From JAPOUP01 sp965221405 (GTDB lineage Bacteria; Pseudomonadota; Alphaproteobacteria; Rhodobacterales; Rhodobacteraceae): 64,000 bases of DNA. The stretch lies in contig CBDCSE010000003.1 in assembly GCA_965221405.1 (NCBI GenBank), forward strand, positions 705,315 to 769,314, written 5' to 3'. Positions 36,034 to 44,297 of this stretch are shown here, piece after piece. The stretch's first letter is position 1. Each line of letters begins with the position of its first letter. The translations under genes and the position numbers were made by a program. The notes under the pieces are model-generated. The model ran no database searches, was not told where the DNA came from, and saw only the letters and a list, made by a program, of their open reading frames with translations.

Positions 36034-36281
36034 GCACGCTCACCATCCATCTACCGGATGACCGGCATGAACGCCTCAAGGCGCTGGCCCTGCACCGCGG
36101 GCTCAGTCTCGACAGGCTGTTCGAGGAGTTCTCGGTCAGGGCCCTGACCGAGCACGATGTGGAGGCGCGTTTCCGGGTGCGGGCCGCCGCCGGAAATCCG
36201 GATGAGGGACTCGACATCCTGGACAGGCTGGATGCACGGTTCGGGATTGGTTCGACGGTGTCCGGCACACGCTCTTACTGA
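36030..36281 (+). CDS. Ribbon-helix-helix antitoxin
   Basis: An 83-residue protein starting MSTLTIHLPDDRHERLKALA, then HRGLSLDRLFEEFSVRAL, a standard RHH DNA-binding fold, with an acidic C-terminal tail likely to bind the toxin. Translationally coupled to the PIN gene. Both genes are complete, so this module may be functional, unlike the other TA pieces near it. Confidence 0.78.
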   Translation: MSTLTIHLPDDRHERLKALALHRGLSLDRLFEEFSVRALTEHDVEARFRVRAAAGNPDEGLDILDRLDARFGIGSTVSGTRSY

Positions 36282-36659
36282 TGGAAGCGGAGCCGCGCCA
36301 ATGACCGCGCACCAGAGACAGTCGCCAGGATCGATGAGGTCGGCGAAAGTCTCGGTACGGAACGCGGTTCGTTTTCCGGATTTTCGGTTCGAGGAGGCAG
36401 TTCGTTGTCAAGAGAAACCCGCTTGGGACGGCCTTGAGCATGGTTGGCATGGTTCCGGGGGTATCTCAGATTTCTGACAACCGACTCATCTGGCCCGTTC
36501 GTACCGGCCGGGAGTTCCCGTTTTGCCGGTCAAGCGGGGACGGGAAGGGTGCGACACGCGCGGGTGTCAAAAATCTGGCTAAACCCGCATGGTTCTGGCC
36601 TACTTGACAGCCGTCCGCCACAGCATAAGATCAGGGTCTTCTATACGGCCCGGGGTCAG
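36282..36659. other. Intergenic stretch before the sigma-like gene
   Basis: About 380 bp. The frame of the following gene stays open up to 36444 but is not protein-like there. No other gene was recognised; the promoter of the next gene is expected here. Confidence 0.4.
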
Positions 36660-38117
36660 GTGCCCGTGTGTCCAGTTTTGAGAGGCTATAAATTGCCCAA
36701 GCATGAATTCCCATGGTCCAAAGGCAACGAAGTGCTGCTGGCCACCCTCGAGGAAATTGAACTTCCCGAACGCTTGATCATGGCAATGAAACGGGAAAAT
36801 ATCCGTCTTGTCGGAGAATTTGTCCAGCTGACCGAGTCCGAGATCCTCCAGAGGCGGGGACTTGGAACGAAATCACTTCAGGTGGCCACTGAAATTCTTG
36901 CCGGTCTCGAGCTTTCCACCGGAATGGTACTGAACGGATGGTCCACCGAGCACGCCCTTGAGGCGCGACGGAAAATGGGGCGGCAACTCCAGACACGGCT
37001 CTTTGGGCTGGTCCGGCCCGAGTGGAGCGGACATCGGTCTCTCGAGAGCGAGCTTCATGCCCTTCTGCTTGAGGTCACGCATGAAAGAAATGCTGAAATG
37101 CTGTCCCTGCTGTATGGCTTCAACGAGCATGGTCCGCAGACCCTCGAAAGCACGGGGCAGCGGTATGGCCTTACAAGGGAGAGGGTTCGCCAGATCGCGG
37201 CAAAGGTCGAGGGCAGGCTGGTGTCGGTCTGGCGCCCGACAAGATGTCTGTTCACCGCCCGCGACCTTCTTAATTCCGGACTGGCGCGGCCATTCAGCGC
37301 AGCGGAGTTCTCGGAAGCGGCCAGGAAGGCAGGCATCACCGAAATCGCGTTCCACGTGGGAGGTGCCATCAGGGCACTTGAACTGGTTGGTGAACCGAAC
37401 ACCATAGATAGCTTCAAGGTTGGTCATACCATTGTATACGGTGACCGTTCCGACAGAAGATTCCTCGAGACCGTGTTGAATCAGGTCAGGAAGGACACAA
37501 CCGCGCGGGGTTGCGTCGAAATCGAACGTTTGGCGCAACTGCTGGCCTCTGCGAAAGCGAAACCGGATGAGATTCGCAGACTGCTGTCGGGTTTCGGCGA
37601 AATTGCCTGGCTCGATGACCAAAAGACATGGCTGATGTCCACGGCGGTCTCTCGAAACAGGCTGGCCAACGTCACGAGCGGGATATTGTCAGCGCTTCCC
37701 TCGCTTGAGATCAAATCACTGCATGCATCGCTTCAGCGCCCCAGACGGATTACGCTCGTTCCGCCGGAATCGGTCCTCGCGGCCTTTCTTGAGGTAAACG
37801 GAATCGCTAGGGTGAAGAGCGGTCGCGCACATGCTCTCCCGGGTACCGCGGAGAGGGAACTCGGCCTCAACGACAAGGCATTCGTCAAGGCTCTGAGGGA
37901 GCTTGGTAGCCCGGTGGCCCGGGAGGAATTGGAGGAATACTGCGTTGAACGGCTCGGGGTGAACGTCAGGAGCTTCTACGTTAACCTGAGCTATTCGCCA
38001 CTTGTCGTCAAGGTTGCGCCGGGTGTGTTTTCCCTTCTCGGGAAGACCGTGGACCCGGAGCAGGTGAAACGGCTGAGGTCGCGGATCGACAGGGACCGGA
38101 AGAGAAATTCCGGATGA
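36660..38117 (+). CDS. Alpha-CTD-like/sigma region 4-like DNA-binding protein
   Basis: About 485 residues. Residues 30-80 (LPERLIMAMKRENIRLVGEF to RRGLGTKSLQVATEIL) follow the helix-hairpin-helix pattern of the RNA polymerase alpha C-terminal domain. Residues 160-187 (TLESTGQRYGLTRERVRQIA) match sigma-70 region 4 helix-turn-helix almost word for word. The rest looks like repeated winged-helix domains; the last, near 400-470, ends SYSPLVVKVAPGVFSLLG. It has no sigma region 2, so it cannot open promoters as a normal sigma. Start is uncertain: GTG 36660, GTG 36666 or TTG 36678. Stands alone between a TA pair and sodB; role unknown. Confidence 0.7.
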   Translation: MPVCPVLRGYKLPKHEFPWSKGNEVLLATLEEIELPERLIMAMKRENIRLVGEFVQLTESEILQRRGLGTKSLQVATEILAGLELSTGMVLNGWSTEHALEARRKMGRQLQTRLFGLVRPEWSGHRSLESELHALLLEVTHERNAEMLSLLYGFNEHGPQTLESTGQRYGLTRERVRQIAAKVEGRLVSVWRPTRCLFTARDLLNSGLARPFSAAEFSEAARKAGITEIAFHVGGAIRALELVGEPNTIDSFKVGHTIVYGDRSDRRFLETVLNQVRKDTTARGCVEIERLAQLLASAKAKPDEIRRLLSGFGEIAWLDDQKTWLMSTAVSRNRLANVTSGILSALPSLEIKSLHASLQRPRRITLVPPESVLAAFLEVNGIARVKSGRAHALPGTAERELGLNDKAFVKALRELGSPVAREELEEYCVERLGVNVRSFYVNLSYSPLVVKVAPGVFSLLGKTVDPEQVKRLRSRIDRDRKRNSG

Positions 38118-38241
38118 AAGACCCGTCCCGCTCCTTCGGTTGATGTCATTTCGGCGCCTCCGGCCCGGAGCGGCTTGACTGTGGGGGCGGTTCCGAAGCA
38201 AATGCGGCGGCAGTAAACAGCCCAGGAAAGAGAGTATCCCA

Positions 38242-38841
38242 ATGGCATTTGAACTACCCGATCTACCGTACGCACACGACGCTCTGGCCGACATTGGAAT
38301 GTGTCGGGAAACGCTGGAGTACCATCACGACCTCCACCACAAGGCTTATGTCGATAACGGAAACAAACTGGTTTCCGGAACGGAATGGGCCGGGAAAAGC
38401 CTGGAGGAAATCGTTGTAGGAACCTATCAGGCAGACGCGGTTGCACAGAACGGAATTTTCAACAACATCAGCCAGCTTTGGAACCACAATCAGTTCTGGG
38501 AGATGATGGGACCAGGCCAATCGTCCATCCCGTCCGAGCTCGAATCCGCCCTTAAGGAAAGTTTCGGTTCGGTGGAGACCTTCAGGGAGCGTTTCGTCGC
38601 CGCAGGTGTCGGCCAGTTCGGTTCGGGCTGGTGCTGGCTCGTCTCCGACACCGACGGTGCGCTTAGGGTGACGAAGACGGAGAACGGCGTCAATCCGTTG
38701 TGTTTCGGCCAGACCGCACTGCTCGGATGCGATGTGTGGGAGCATTCCTACTACATTGATTTCCGCAACAGGCGTCCGGCCTATCTCGAGAACTTTCTTG
38801 ATAATCTCGTGAATTGGGAGAACGTGGCTTCCAGGCTCTGA
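38242..38841 (+). CDS. sodB: Superoxide dismutase, Fe/Mn type
   Basis: A 199-residue cytoplasmic superoxide dismutase that converts superoxide to H2O2 and O2. The four metal ligands are visible: His in LEYHHDLHHKAYVDN, His in LWNHNQFWEMM, and Asp and His in CDVWEHSYYIDF. The GQFGSGWCWLV segment is typical of iron forms (Gln before the tryptophan), but metal choice cannot be fixed by eye. GGAAAGAGAG provides the ribosome site. A strong hairpin follows the stop. Confidence 0.95.
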   Translation: MAFELPDLPYAHDALADIGMCRETLEYHHDLHHKAYVDNGNKLVSGTEWAGKSLEEIVVGTYQADAVAQNGIFNNISQLWNHNQFWEMMGPGQSSIPSELESALKESFGSVETFRERFVAAGVGQFGSGWCWLVSDTDGALRVTKTENGVNPLCFGQTALLGCDVWEHSYYIDFRNRRPAYLENFLDNLVNWENVASRL

Positions 38842-38861
38842 TCCTGATGAGGTGGTGACGT

Positions 38862-38890
38862 GGGATGCGCCGCCTGAGGCGGCGCATCCC
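38862..38890. terminator. Hairpin terminator after sodB
   Basis: A perfect 13-bp stem (38862-38874 with 38878-38890) and a TGA loop, 21 bp after the sodB stop. No T-run follows, so it may act as a stabilising 3' end or a bidirectional hairpin more than a classic intrinsic terminator. Confidence 0.7.
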
Positions 38891-39720
38891 GTGACGTAAG
38901 CCAGGATGACTCTACGGCTATCTGGCGGCGCTGACCCTGTCAGATCGGGTCCGTGCCTTAAGGGTGTTTGTCGCACGATGGTCGCCATTCTGTCAGGCCC
39001 GTCCGGTTGACGTTCCATTCAGTACCCGCGCCGAAGCGTTCGTGGCTACATATGCCGTCGCTGATCGTGGGAACCCCTTCCGTCCGGTTGTGGTTACAGA
39101 CCAGGACCGGACTGTGACCGGAGGTATGGTGCGGGGTATCGCCGCGGCGCTGGTCGCCAACGTGATATGGGGTCTTTCTCCACTTTTCTACAAGGCACTC
39201 TCACATGTGCCCACGCTGGAGGTGCTTTGCCATCGCACGCTCTGGTCGTTGGTGTTTTTCGGGTTCGTGCTTATCGCCGGAAGACGATTGCGCGAACTCG
39301 GAGGGGTTTTGGGCAAGCCGACCGCGTTCATGGCCAGCGCGTTTGCGGCATCGATGATCGGAGCCAACTGGTTCCTGTTCATATGGTCAGTTCAGGAGGG
39401 CCGCGCGGTCGAGGCGAGCCTTGGATACTATATTTTCCCGTTGGTTTCGGTCGTCCTGGGTGTCGTGTTCTTCCGCGAGAGGATGAATTCGGCGCGGCTG
39501 GTCTCCCTTGTGCTCGTGTCGGCCGCTGTTTGCCTGTTGACATGGGGTTTTGGTGCGCTGCCATTCGTCTCCTTGGCTCTGGCACTCACGTTTGGAGCCT
39601 ACAGCGTCGCGAAGAAGAATGCCGTTGCCGGGCCGGTGGTGTCAGTAACAGCCGAAGTCGCGCTTCTGGCGCCAGTCGCCCTGGTTTGGCTCTCGGGCGT
39701 TCACTTTCTCGGTTGGGCAG

Positions 39721-39810
39721 GGCAGGGAACCGGGGCATTCGGGCGCACTTTCGCCGATAGCCTGCTTCTGGCGTTTTGTGGGCCAATTACCGCGACGCCG
39801 CTGATCCTTT
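39721..39810 (+). repeat. Left 90-bp target site duplication of IS copy 2
   Basis: Identical to 41772-41861 by eye; rarD sequence duplicated on insertion. Confidence 0.93.
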
Positions 39811-41771
39811 CTTGACTTCCTACATTGCCGGATTCTGGCGGTGCGTAACTGACTGTATTTGTGGTCCATTGGGTCTCGATTCCCCGGGACGGCGATGTAG
39901 TGCCCACGGGGTATATTCCGCTTGACCCTCCGGCCCGTCCGGTCCATACTTCCGGCATGTTCGTTCGCCACAAGAAGAGCGGAGACCGAATCCGCGTCCA
40001 GGTCGTCAGGTCGGTGCGCGACGGCGACAGGGTGCGCCAGAGGGTCGTGCGCCATGTCGGCACCGCGACGAGCGACGGGCAGCTCAGCCAGCTCGACCGC
40101 CTCGGGCGGCTGATCATCGAGGAGATGAGGCAGGCGGAGACGGCCCAGCTTCACCTGCTGACGCCGAAGCAGTACAGCGATCTCATCGCCCAGGCCCGTC
40201 TGGCGGTGGCGGATCCGCGGCCCTTCGGGGTCGACCTGGCCGAATGCCGCGAGGAGGCGCGGATCTCGGTCGGGCTGCGCGAGGCGCTTGGCGAGGTTTA
40301 CGGCCGCCTGGGGTGGGATCGGGTGCTGGGCGCGCGGCGCATGAGCTCCAACCGCATCCTCAAGGAGATGGTCCTCGCGCGCGTCGCGCAGCCGCTCAGC
40401 AAGCGCGCCACGGTCCGCGAGCTCGACCGCCATGGCGATCTGTCGCTGAACCTCGACCAGGTCTACAGGACCATGGACTTTCTCGACGACGGCCTGATCG
40501 ACGCCATCCGCGGCCAGTCCCACGCGGCGGCCCGCAAGCTCTATGACGAGCCCGTCAGCGTCATCTTCTTCGACACCACGACGCTGTATTTCGAGAGCGA
40601 GGTGGAGGACGGCCTGCGCGCCAAGGGCTACAGCAAGGACGGCAAGCACCACCGCGTCCAGGTCGTATTCGCCCTTCTGGTCACCCCCGACGGCATCCCG
40701 CTGGGCTACGAGCTGTTCCCGGGCAGCAGCTACGAGGGCCACACCCTGATCTCCTCTCTCGCGGGGCTGGCCGAACGCTACCCCGCCGCGCGCTTCACGG
40801 TGGTGGCCGACGCCGGCATGATCAGCGCCGACAACGAGAGGCTGCTTCAGGAACGCGGCATCCCGTACATTCTCGGTGCCCGGCTCAGGTCCCAGACCGC
40901 GGAGTTCCGGAACCGGGCGCTCGAGCCCGACGGCTTCGTGGCGTGGCGGCCGATGAAGGAGTTCCCGACCTCGATCGCGCGCTACAAGAGCCTCAGGAAG
41001 GGCTCGACCAGGGTCATCGTCACCTGGTCGCCCAAACGCGCGCGCAAGGACGCGCGCCAGCGCGCGCAGGGCCTGGAGCGGCTGCGCAGGCGTCTCGCCG
41101 GGAGCGACAGGCCCGCGTCGGTCGCCGGGCGCGGGTACGCCCGTTTCCTCGCCTTCCCCGAGGGCCGGATCGAGATCGACGGGGACAAGGTCGCCGAAGC
41201 GGCGCGGTGGGACGGGATAGGCGGGATCGTGGCCTGGGGCCACGATGACGCCGACGCCCGCTTCCTCGTCATGCAGTACCGCCGGTTATGGGAGATCGAG
41301 GCGTGTTTCCGCGTGAACAAGCACGATCTCCGCATCCGCCCGGTCTTCCACTGGGTGAAACGCCGGGTGCGCGCCCACATCGCCATCTGCTACATGGCGT
41401 TCTGCTGCCTGCAGCACCTCCGCCACAGGCTCGCGCTGTCCGGCCACCCCATGAGCCCGGACGTCATCCGGCGCGAGCTCAACGCCCTGCAGATCAGCGT
41501 GCTGCACAGAAAGGGCACGGAACAGAAATACGCCATGCCCAGCCGGGCCTCGGCCAAGGCCCGGCGGATCTACCGGAGCCTCGGCCTCGGATGGAACGAA
41601 GCCCCGTTCCGGCTCCAGCCGACGCGAAAGACCGCAGCCCGGCGGGCAGGCGGGTGACAGAGCCCCGAAACCGGCGGCAATGAACGCGGGAACGTCCCGC
41701 GATGTAGTGCCCATTCGAAATCCGGGCCGCCGAAAATCAATGACTTACAGCCGAAAATGTAGGAAGTCGAG
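39811..41771 (+). mobile_element. IS1634-family insertion sequence, copy 2 (1961 bp)
   Basis: Same length, ends and content as copy 1 at 17299-19259, in opposite orientation. Outer ends CTTGACTTCC (left) and GGAAGTCGAG (right). It carries its own target duplication (90 bp, versus 142 bp for copy 1), so the two are independent insertions, not arms of one composite transposon. Confidence 0.93.
39957..41657 (+). CDS. IS1634-family transposase, copy 2
   Basis: A 566-residue transposase identical in sequence to the copy 1 protein. The start MFVRHKKSG was chosen by family convention; an in-frame Met lies 96 bp upstream. DDE candidates as in copy 1. Intact. Confidence 0.93.
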   Translation: MFVRHKKSGDRIRVQVVRSVRDGDRVRQRVVRHVGTATSDGQLSQLDRLGRLIIEEMRQAETAQLHLLTPKQYSDLIAQARLAVADPRPFGVDLAECREEARISVGLREALGEVYGRLGWDRVLGARRMSSNRILKEMVLARVAQPLSKRATVRELDRHGDLSLNLDQVYRTMDFLDDGLIDAIRGQSHAAARKLYDEPVSVIFFDTTTLYFESEVEDGLRAKGYSKDGKHHRVQVVFALLVTPDGIPLGYELFPGSSYEGHTLISSLAGLAERYPAARFTVVADAGMISADNERLLQERGIPYILGARLRSQTAEFRNRALEPDGFVAWRPMKEFPTSIARYKSLRKGSTRVIVTWSPKRARKDARQRAQGLERLRRRLAGSDRPASVAGRGYARFLAFPEGRIEIDGDKVAEAARWDGIGGIVAWGHDDADARFLVMQYRRLWEIEACFRVNKHDLRIRPVFHWVKRRVRAHIAICYMAFCCLQHLRHRLALSGHPMSPDVIRRELNALQISVLHRKGTEQKYAMPSRASAKARRIYRSLGLGWNEAPFRLQPTRKTAARRAGG

Positions 41772-41861
41772 GGCAGGGAACCGGGGCATTCGGGCGCACT
41801 TTCGCCGATAGCCTGCTTCTGGCGTTTTGTGGGCCAATTACCGCGACGCCGCTGATCCTTT
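41772..41861 (+). repeat. Right 90-bp target site duplication of IS copy 2
   Basis: Second copy of 39721-39810. Confidence 0.93.
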
Positions 41862-42018
41862 ATTCGTTCGCCGCACGCCAGCTTCGGCTTGCGACTGTCG
41901 GTCTGCTGCAATACGTAAATCCGACGCTTCAGTTCCTCGTGGCCGTATTTGTGTTCACCGAGCCCTTCACGCGCTGGCACGCCATGGCGTTCCCGCTCAT
42001 CTGGATCGCGCTGGCGAT

Positions 42019-42594
42019 CTATTCGTTTGCCGGGCTGCGCCTTGACAGGTCCGCGCACAGCCCTTCGATCAGGTCGGGGACGCAGGCTGCCACCGAGACA
42101 TAGCCACGAAGTGAGGGGTCGGCGAAACCTTTGTCTATGACATGCTCCAAAAGCTGTATGAGCCTGTCCCAGTATCCTTCCGTGTTCAGCACATGAATCG
42201 GTTTGCTATGAAGGCCGAGCTGGCGCCAGGTCAGGATTTCGAGGAATTCCTCCAACGTTCCGGCACCACCGGGCAGTACCACCGTCGCCTGGGAGTTCCG
42301 GAACATATGCATTTTGCGTTCATGCATGTTTTCGGTGACGATGAGTCGGGTTAGATCTGGCTTCGTTCCCTCGCGGGAGACCAAATGGGCGGGGATCACG
42401 CCAAGTACCTCTCCTCCGGCTTCCCGAGCGGCGCTCGCGACCGTTCCCATGAGCCCTATTTCGCCAGCTCCGTAAACCAGACGCCATCCCCTGGAGGCGA
42501 GTGCTTTTCCCAAATGACTGGCAGCGGACCGGTAGGCGGGCCGAACACCATTCCGTGCGCCGCAGTAGACGCAGATCGAGGTTCCATAAGACAT
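42019..42594 (-). CDS. LOG family protein (TIGR00730)
   Basis: A 191-residue nucleotide phosphoribohydrolase-like protein. It has the family landmarks YGAGEIGLMGTVASAA and PGGAGTLEEFLE, the PGGxGTxxE motif of cytokinin-activating LOG enzymes and their bacterial AMP/nucleotide-hydrolysing relatives. The more usual first motif is YGGG; here the third residue is Ala. Convergent with rarD and overlapping its 3' end by 85 bp, which is retained even though rarD is now split. Complete. Confidence 0.9.
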   Translation of the reverse strand: MSYGTSICVYCGARNGVRPAYRSAASHLGKALASRGWRLVYGAGEIGLMGTVASAAREAGGEVLGVIPAHLVSREGTKPDLTRLIVTENMHERKMHMFRNSQATVVLPGGAGTLEEFLEILTWRQLGLHSKPIHVLNTEGYWDRLIQLLEHVIDKGFADPSLRGYVSVAACVPDLIEGLCADLSRRSPANE

Positions 42595-42715
42595 TATAGC
42601 GCTGGCTTCTCCGGAAATGCTTTTGACCGGTATTAATCATGCTGTTACATGTGATCAACTGTCCGGGTGGTTTACCACGGATGCATGATGCGAAGCCCGG
42701 ACGGCAGGGAAAGTG

Positions 42716-44179
42716 ATGGCAGATCGGATTAGGCCGGAAAGTGAACGCTTCGTCGCGCCGCTGGTGACGATACTGGCTCTGCTGGCCATACTGGCCTGGT
42801 GGCTCTGGGGCGCGGAAACTTCGCTCGACCGCGAACCGCCCGTTTCGGAAACGGAGGTTTCCGATCCCGTGCCCGAGCCTGTTGGCACGGTTTCCGAAGT
42901 GAAATCCAATGGGGTGGAGGATTCCGGCGTGGAGACGTCACTTCCATTGCCGGAAGAACCCCGACCGCCGACCTTTGATGTCGTTCGGGTTGACGCTGAG
43001 GGAAACTCGCTCGTTGCGGGTCAGGCGGAACCCGGAGCGACCGTGATCGTTCTATTGGATGATGACGAGGTCTCGCGCGCGCAGGCCGGTTCAGACGGGA
43101 GTTTCGCGACCATTCTGGAGCTTCCTCCGACACAGGCACAGCGCCAGTTCAGCTTGATCATGGAAATGGAGGGGCGTGAGAGTATCGAATCCGATGCCGT
43201 GGTCGTCATAGCATCCGTTCCTGCGGACGATCCAAACGATCTGGGAACTGGCGACCCTGCCAATGTTTCCGTGACCGTTCGCGGAGATGACCCGGAGGTC
43301 AATGAACGCGATTCGTCTGGACTTCAGGATTCCCGCGCGGGAGAGATCGCGCTGGCCTCAGGCGACGATAACGGGCCGATAGGGTCGGGAGGGAATGCTT
43401 CGGAAATCGCCAATCCTTCTCCAGTTCAAACCCCGTCGTCCGACGGTCGGCCGGGGACCGCGACGCTGACCCTGGAGAAAGAAGCGCTGGCCCAGGCCGA
43501 CGGATCGTCATTGGCGGACCAAGCCGGCACGGACGCGGACAGATCGCCGGGCCGCCCTCAGGGCGAGACCGGAGGTCGCGCGGACGATGGGGCTGACGGC
43601 TCTGGCATCGCCGGTTCGTCGGAACAGAGGCCGGGTCCGCCGGTAGTGATGCTGGCGGACGAGCGCGGTGTCAGGATTCTCCAGTCCGGTGGAGACGAAA
43701 CGCGGGATGGACGGACGGTTGTGATCGATACGATTACGTATGACGACGCCGGTGAAGTGTTGCTCGGCGGTCGAGGAACAGCCAATGGTTATGTGCGTAT
43801 CTACCTTGACAGCGAGCCTGTCGTCACGGCCCGTATCGATGAGGACGGGCAGTGGAGGACGCCCCTTCCGGCAATTGAAAGCGGGCGATTCGATTTGCGT
43901 GTTGACCAGTTGGATCTTGAAGGACGGGTAACGTCGCGCCTGGAAACGCCGTTCCAACGGGAGGACAGGAAGGTACTCGAGGCCATCCGGAGCGAAAGTG
44001 GTTCAGAGGGAAGTCGGATTCGTGTGATCACCGTACAGCGTGGCAATACCCTGTGGGGCATCGCGCACGACAGATATGGCGAGGGAATTCTTTACGTTCG
44101 GGTGTTCGAAGCCAACCGCGCCCGCATCCGCGACCCGGACCTTATCTATCCCGGACAGATCTTCGCCCTTCCGGAGTAG
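42716..44179 (+). CDS. Membrane-anchored LysM protein
   Basis: A 487-residue protein with one N-terminal membrane segment (about residues 14-33, APLVTILALLAILAWWLWG), then a long acidic, Ser/Gly/Pro/Asp-rich periplasmic region containing two beta-sandwich-like stretches, and a C-terminal LysM domain (ITVQRGNTLWGIAHDRYGEG to DLIYPGQIFALP) that binds peptidoglycan. Typical of Rhodobacterales, next to LOG and the Atm1-type ABC gene. Start ATG 42716 or the GTG just before it. Confidence 0.85.
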   Translation: MADRIRPESERFVAPLVTILALLAILAWWLWGAETSLDREPPVSETEVSDPVPEPVGTVSEVKSNGVEDSGVETSLPLPEEPRPPTFDVVRVDAEGNSLVAGQAEPGATVIVLLDDDEVSRAQAGSDGSFATILELPPTQAQRQFSLIMEMEGRESIESDAVVVIASVPADDPNDLGTGDPANVSVTVRGDDPEVNERDSSGLQDSRAGEIALASGDDNGPIGSGGNASEIANPSPVQTPSSDGRPGTATLTLEKEALAQADGSSLADQAGTDADRSPGRPQGETGGRADDGADGSGIAGSSEQRPGPPVVMLADERGVRILQSGGDETRDGRTVVIDTITYDDAGEVLLGGRGTANGYVRIYLDSEPVVTARIDEDGQWRTPLPAIESGRFDLRVDQLDLEGRVTSRLETPFQREDRKVLEAIRSESGSEGSRIRVITVQRGNTLWGIAHDRYGEGILYVRVFEANRARIRDPDLIYPGQIFALPE

Positions 44180-44297
44180 CTGGAGTTCCCGCTGGAATTG
44201 TGTCCCGCTACCCATGGAAACTCCGGCAGGGCCTAACTTTTTAAGCCCTCCCCCGTTCCAACCCGCTGCAGATCCCAAAGAGAAGGTTGGAAACTTA

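Larger units (their letters stand above)
39126..42103 (+). pseudogene. rarD: RarD-family permease gene split by IS1634-family element
   Basis: The 5' part (39126-39810) encodes several membrane helices of an EamA/RarD transporter (NVIWGLSPLFYKALSHVPTL, ANWFLFIWSVQEGRAVEASL, GYYIFPLVSVVLGVVFF). The IS sits after PLIL, and the 3' part (YSFAARQLRLATVGLLQYVN onwards) runs to 42103. Joining 39126-39810 to 41862-42103 gives an open frame of 309 codons, normal for RarD, so only the insertion breaks it. Start at ATG 39126 has GGAGGT directly before it; GTG 39114 is possible. The 3' end overlaps the convergent LOG gene by 85 bp. Confidence 0.87.

Noticed and set aside
17299..41771. A composite transposon made of the two IS1634 copies
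   Set aside because: Each copy has its own, different target duplication directly at its ends, so they inserted independently; the DNA between is largely normal chromosomal backbone.
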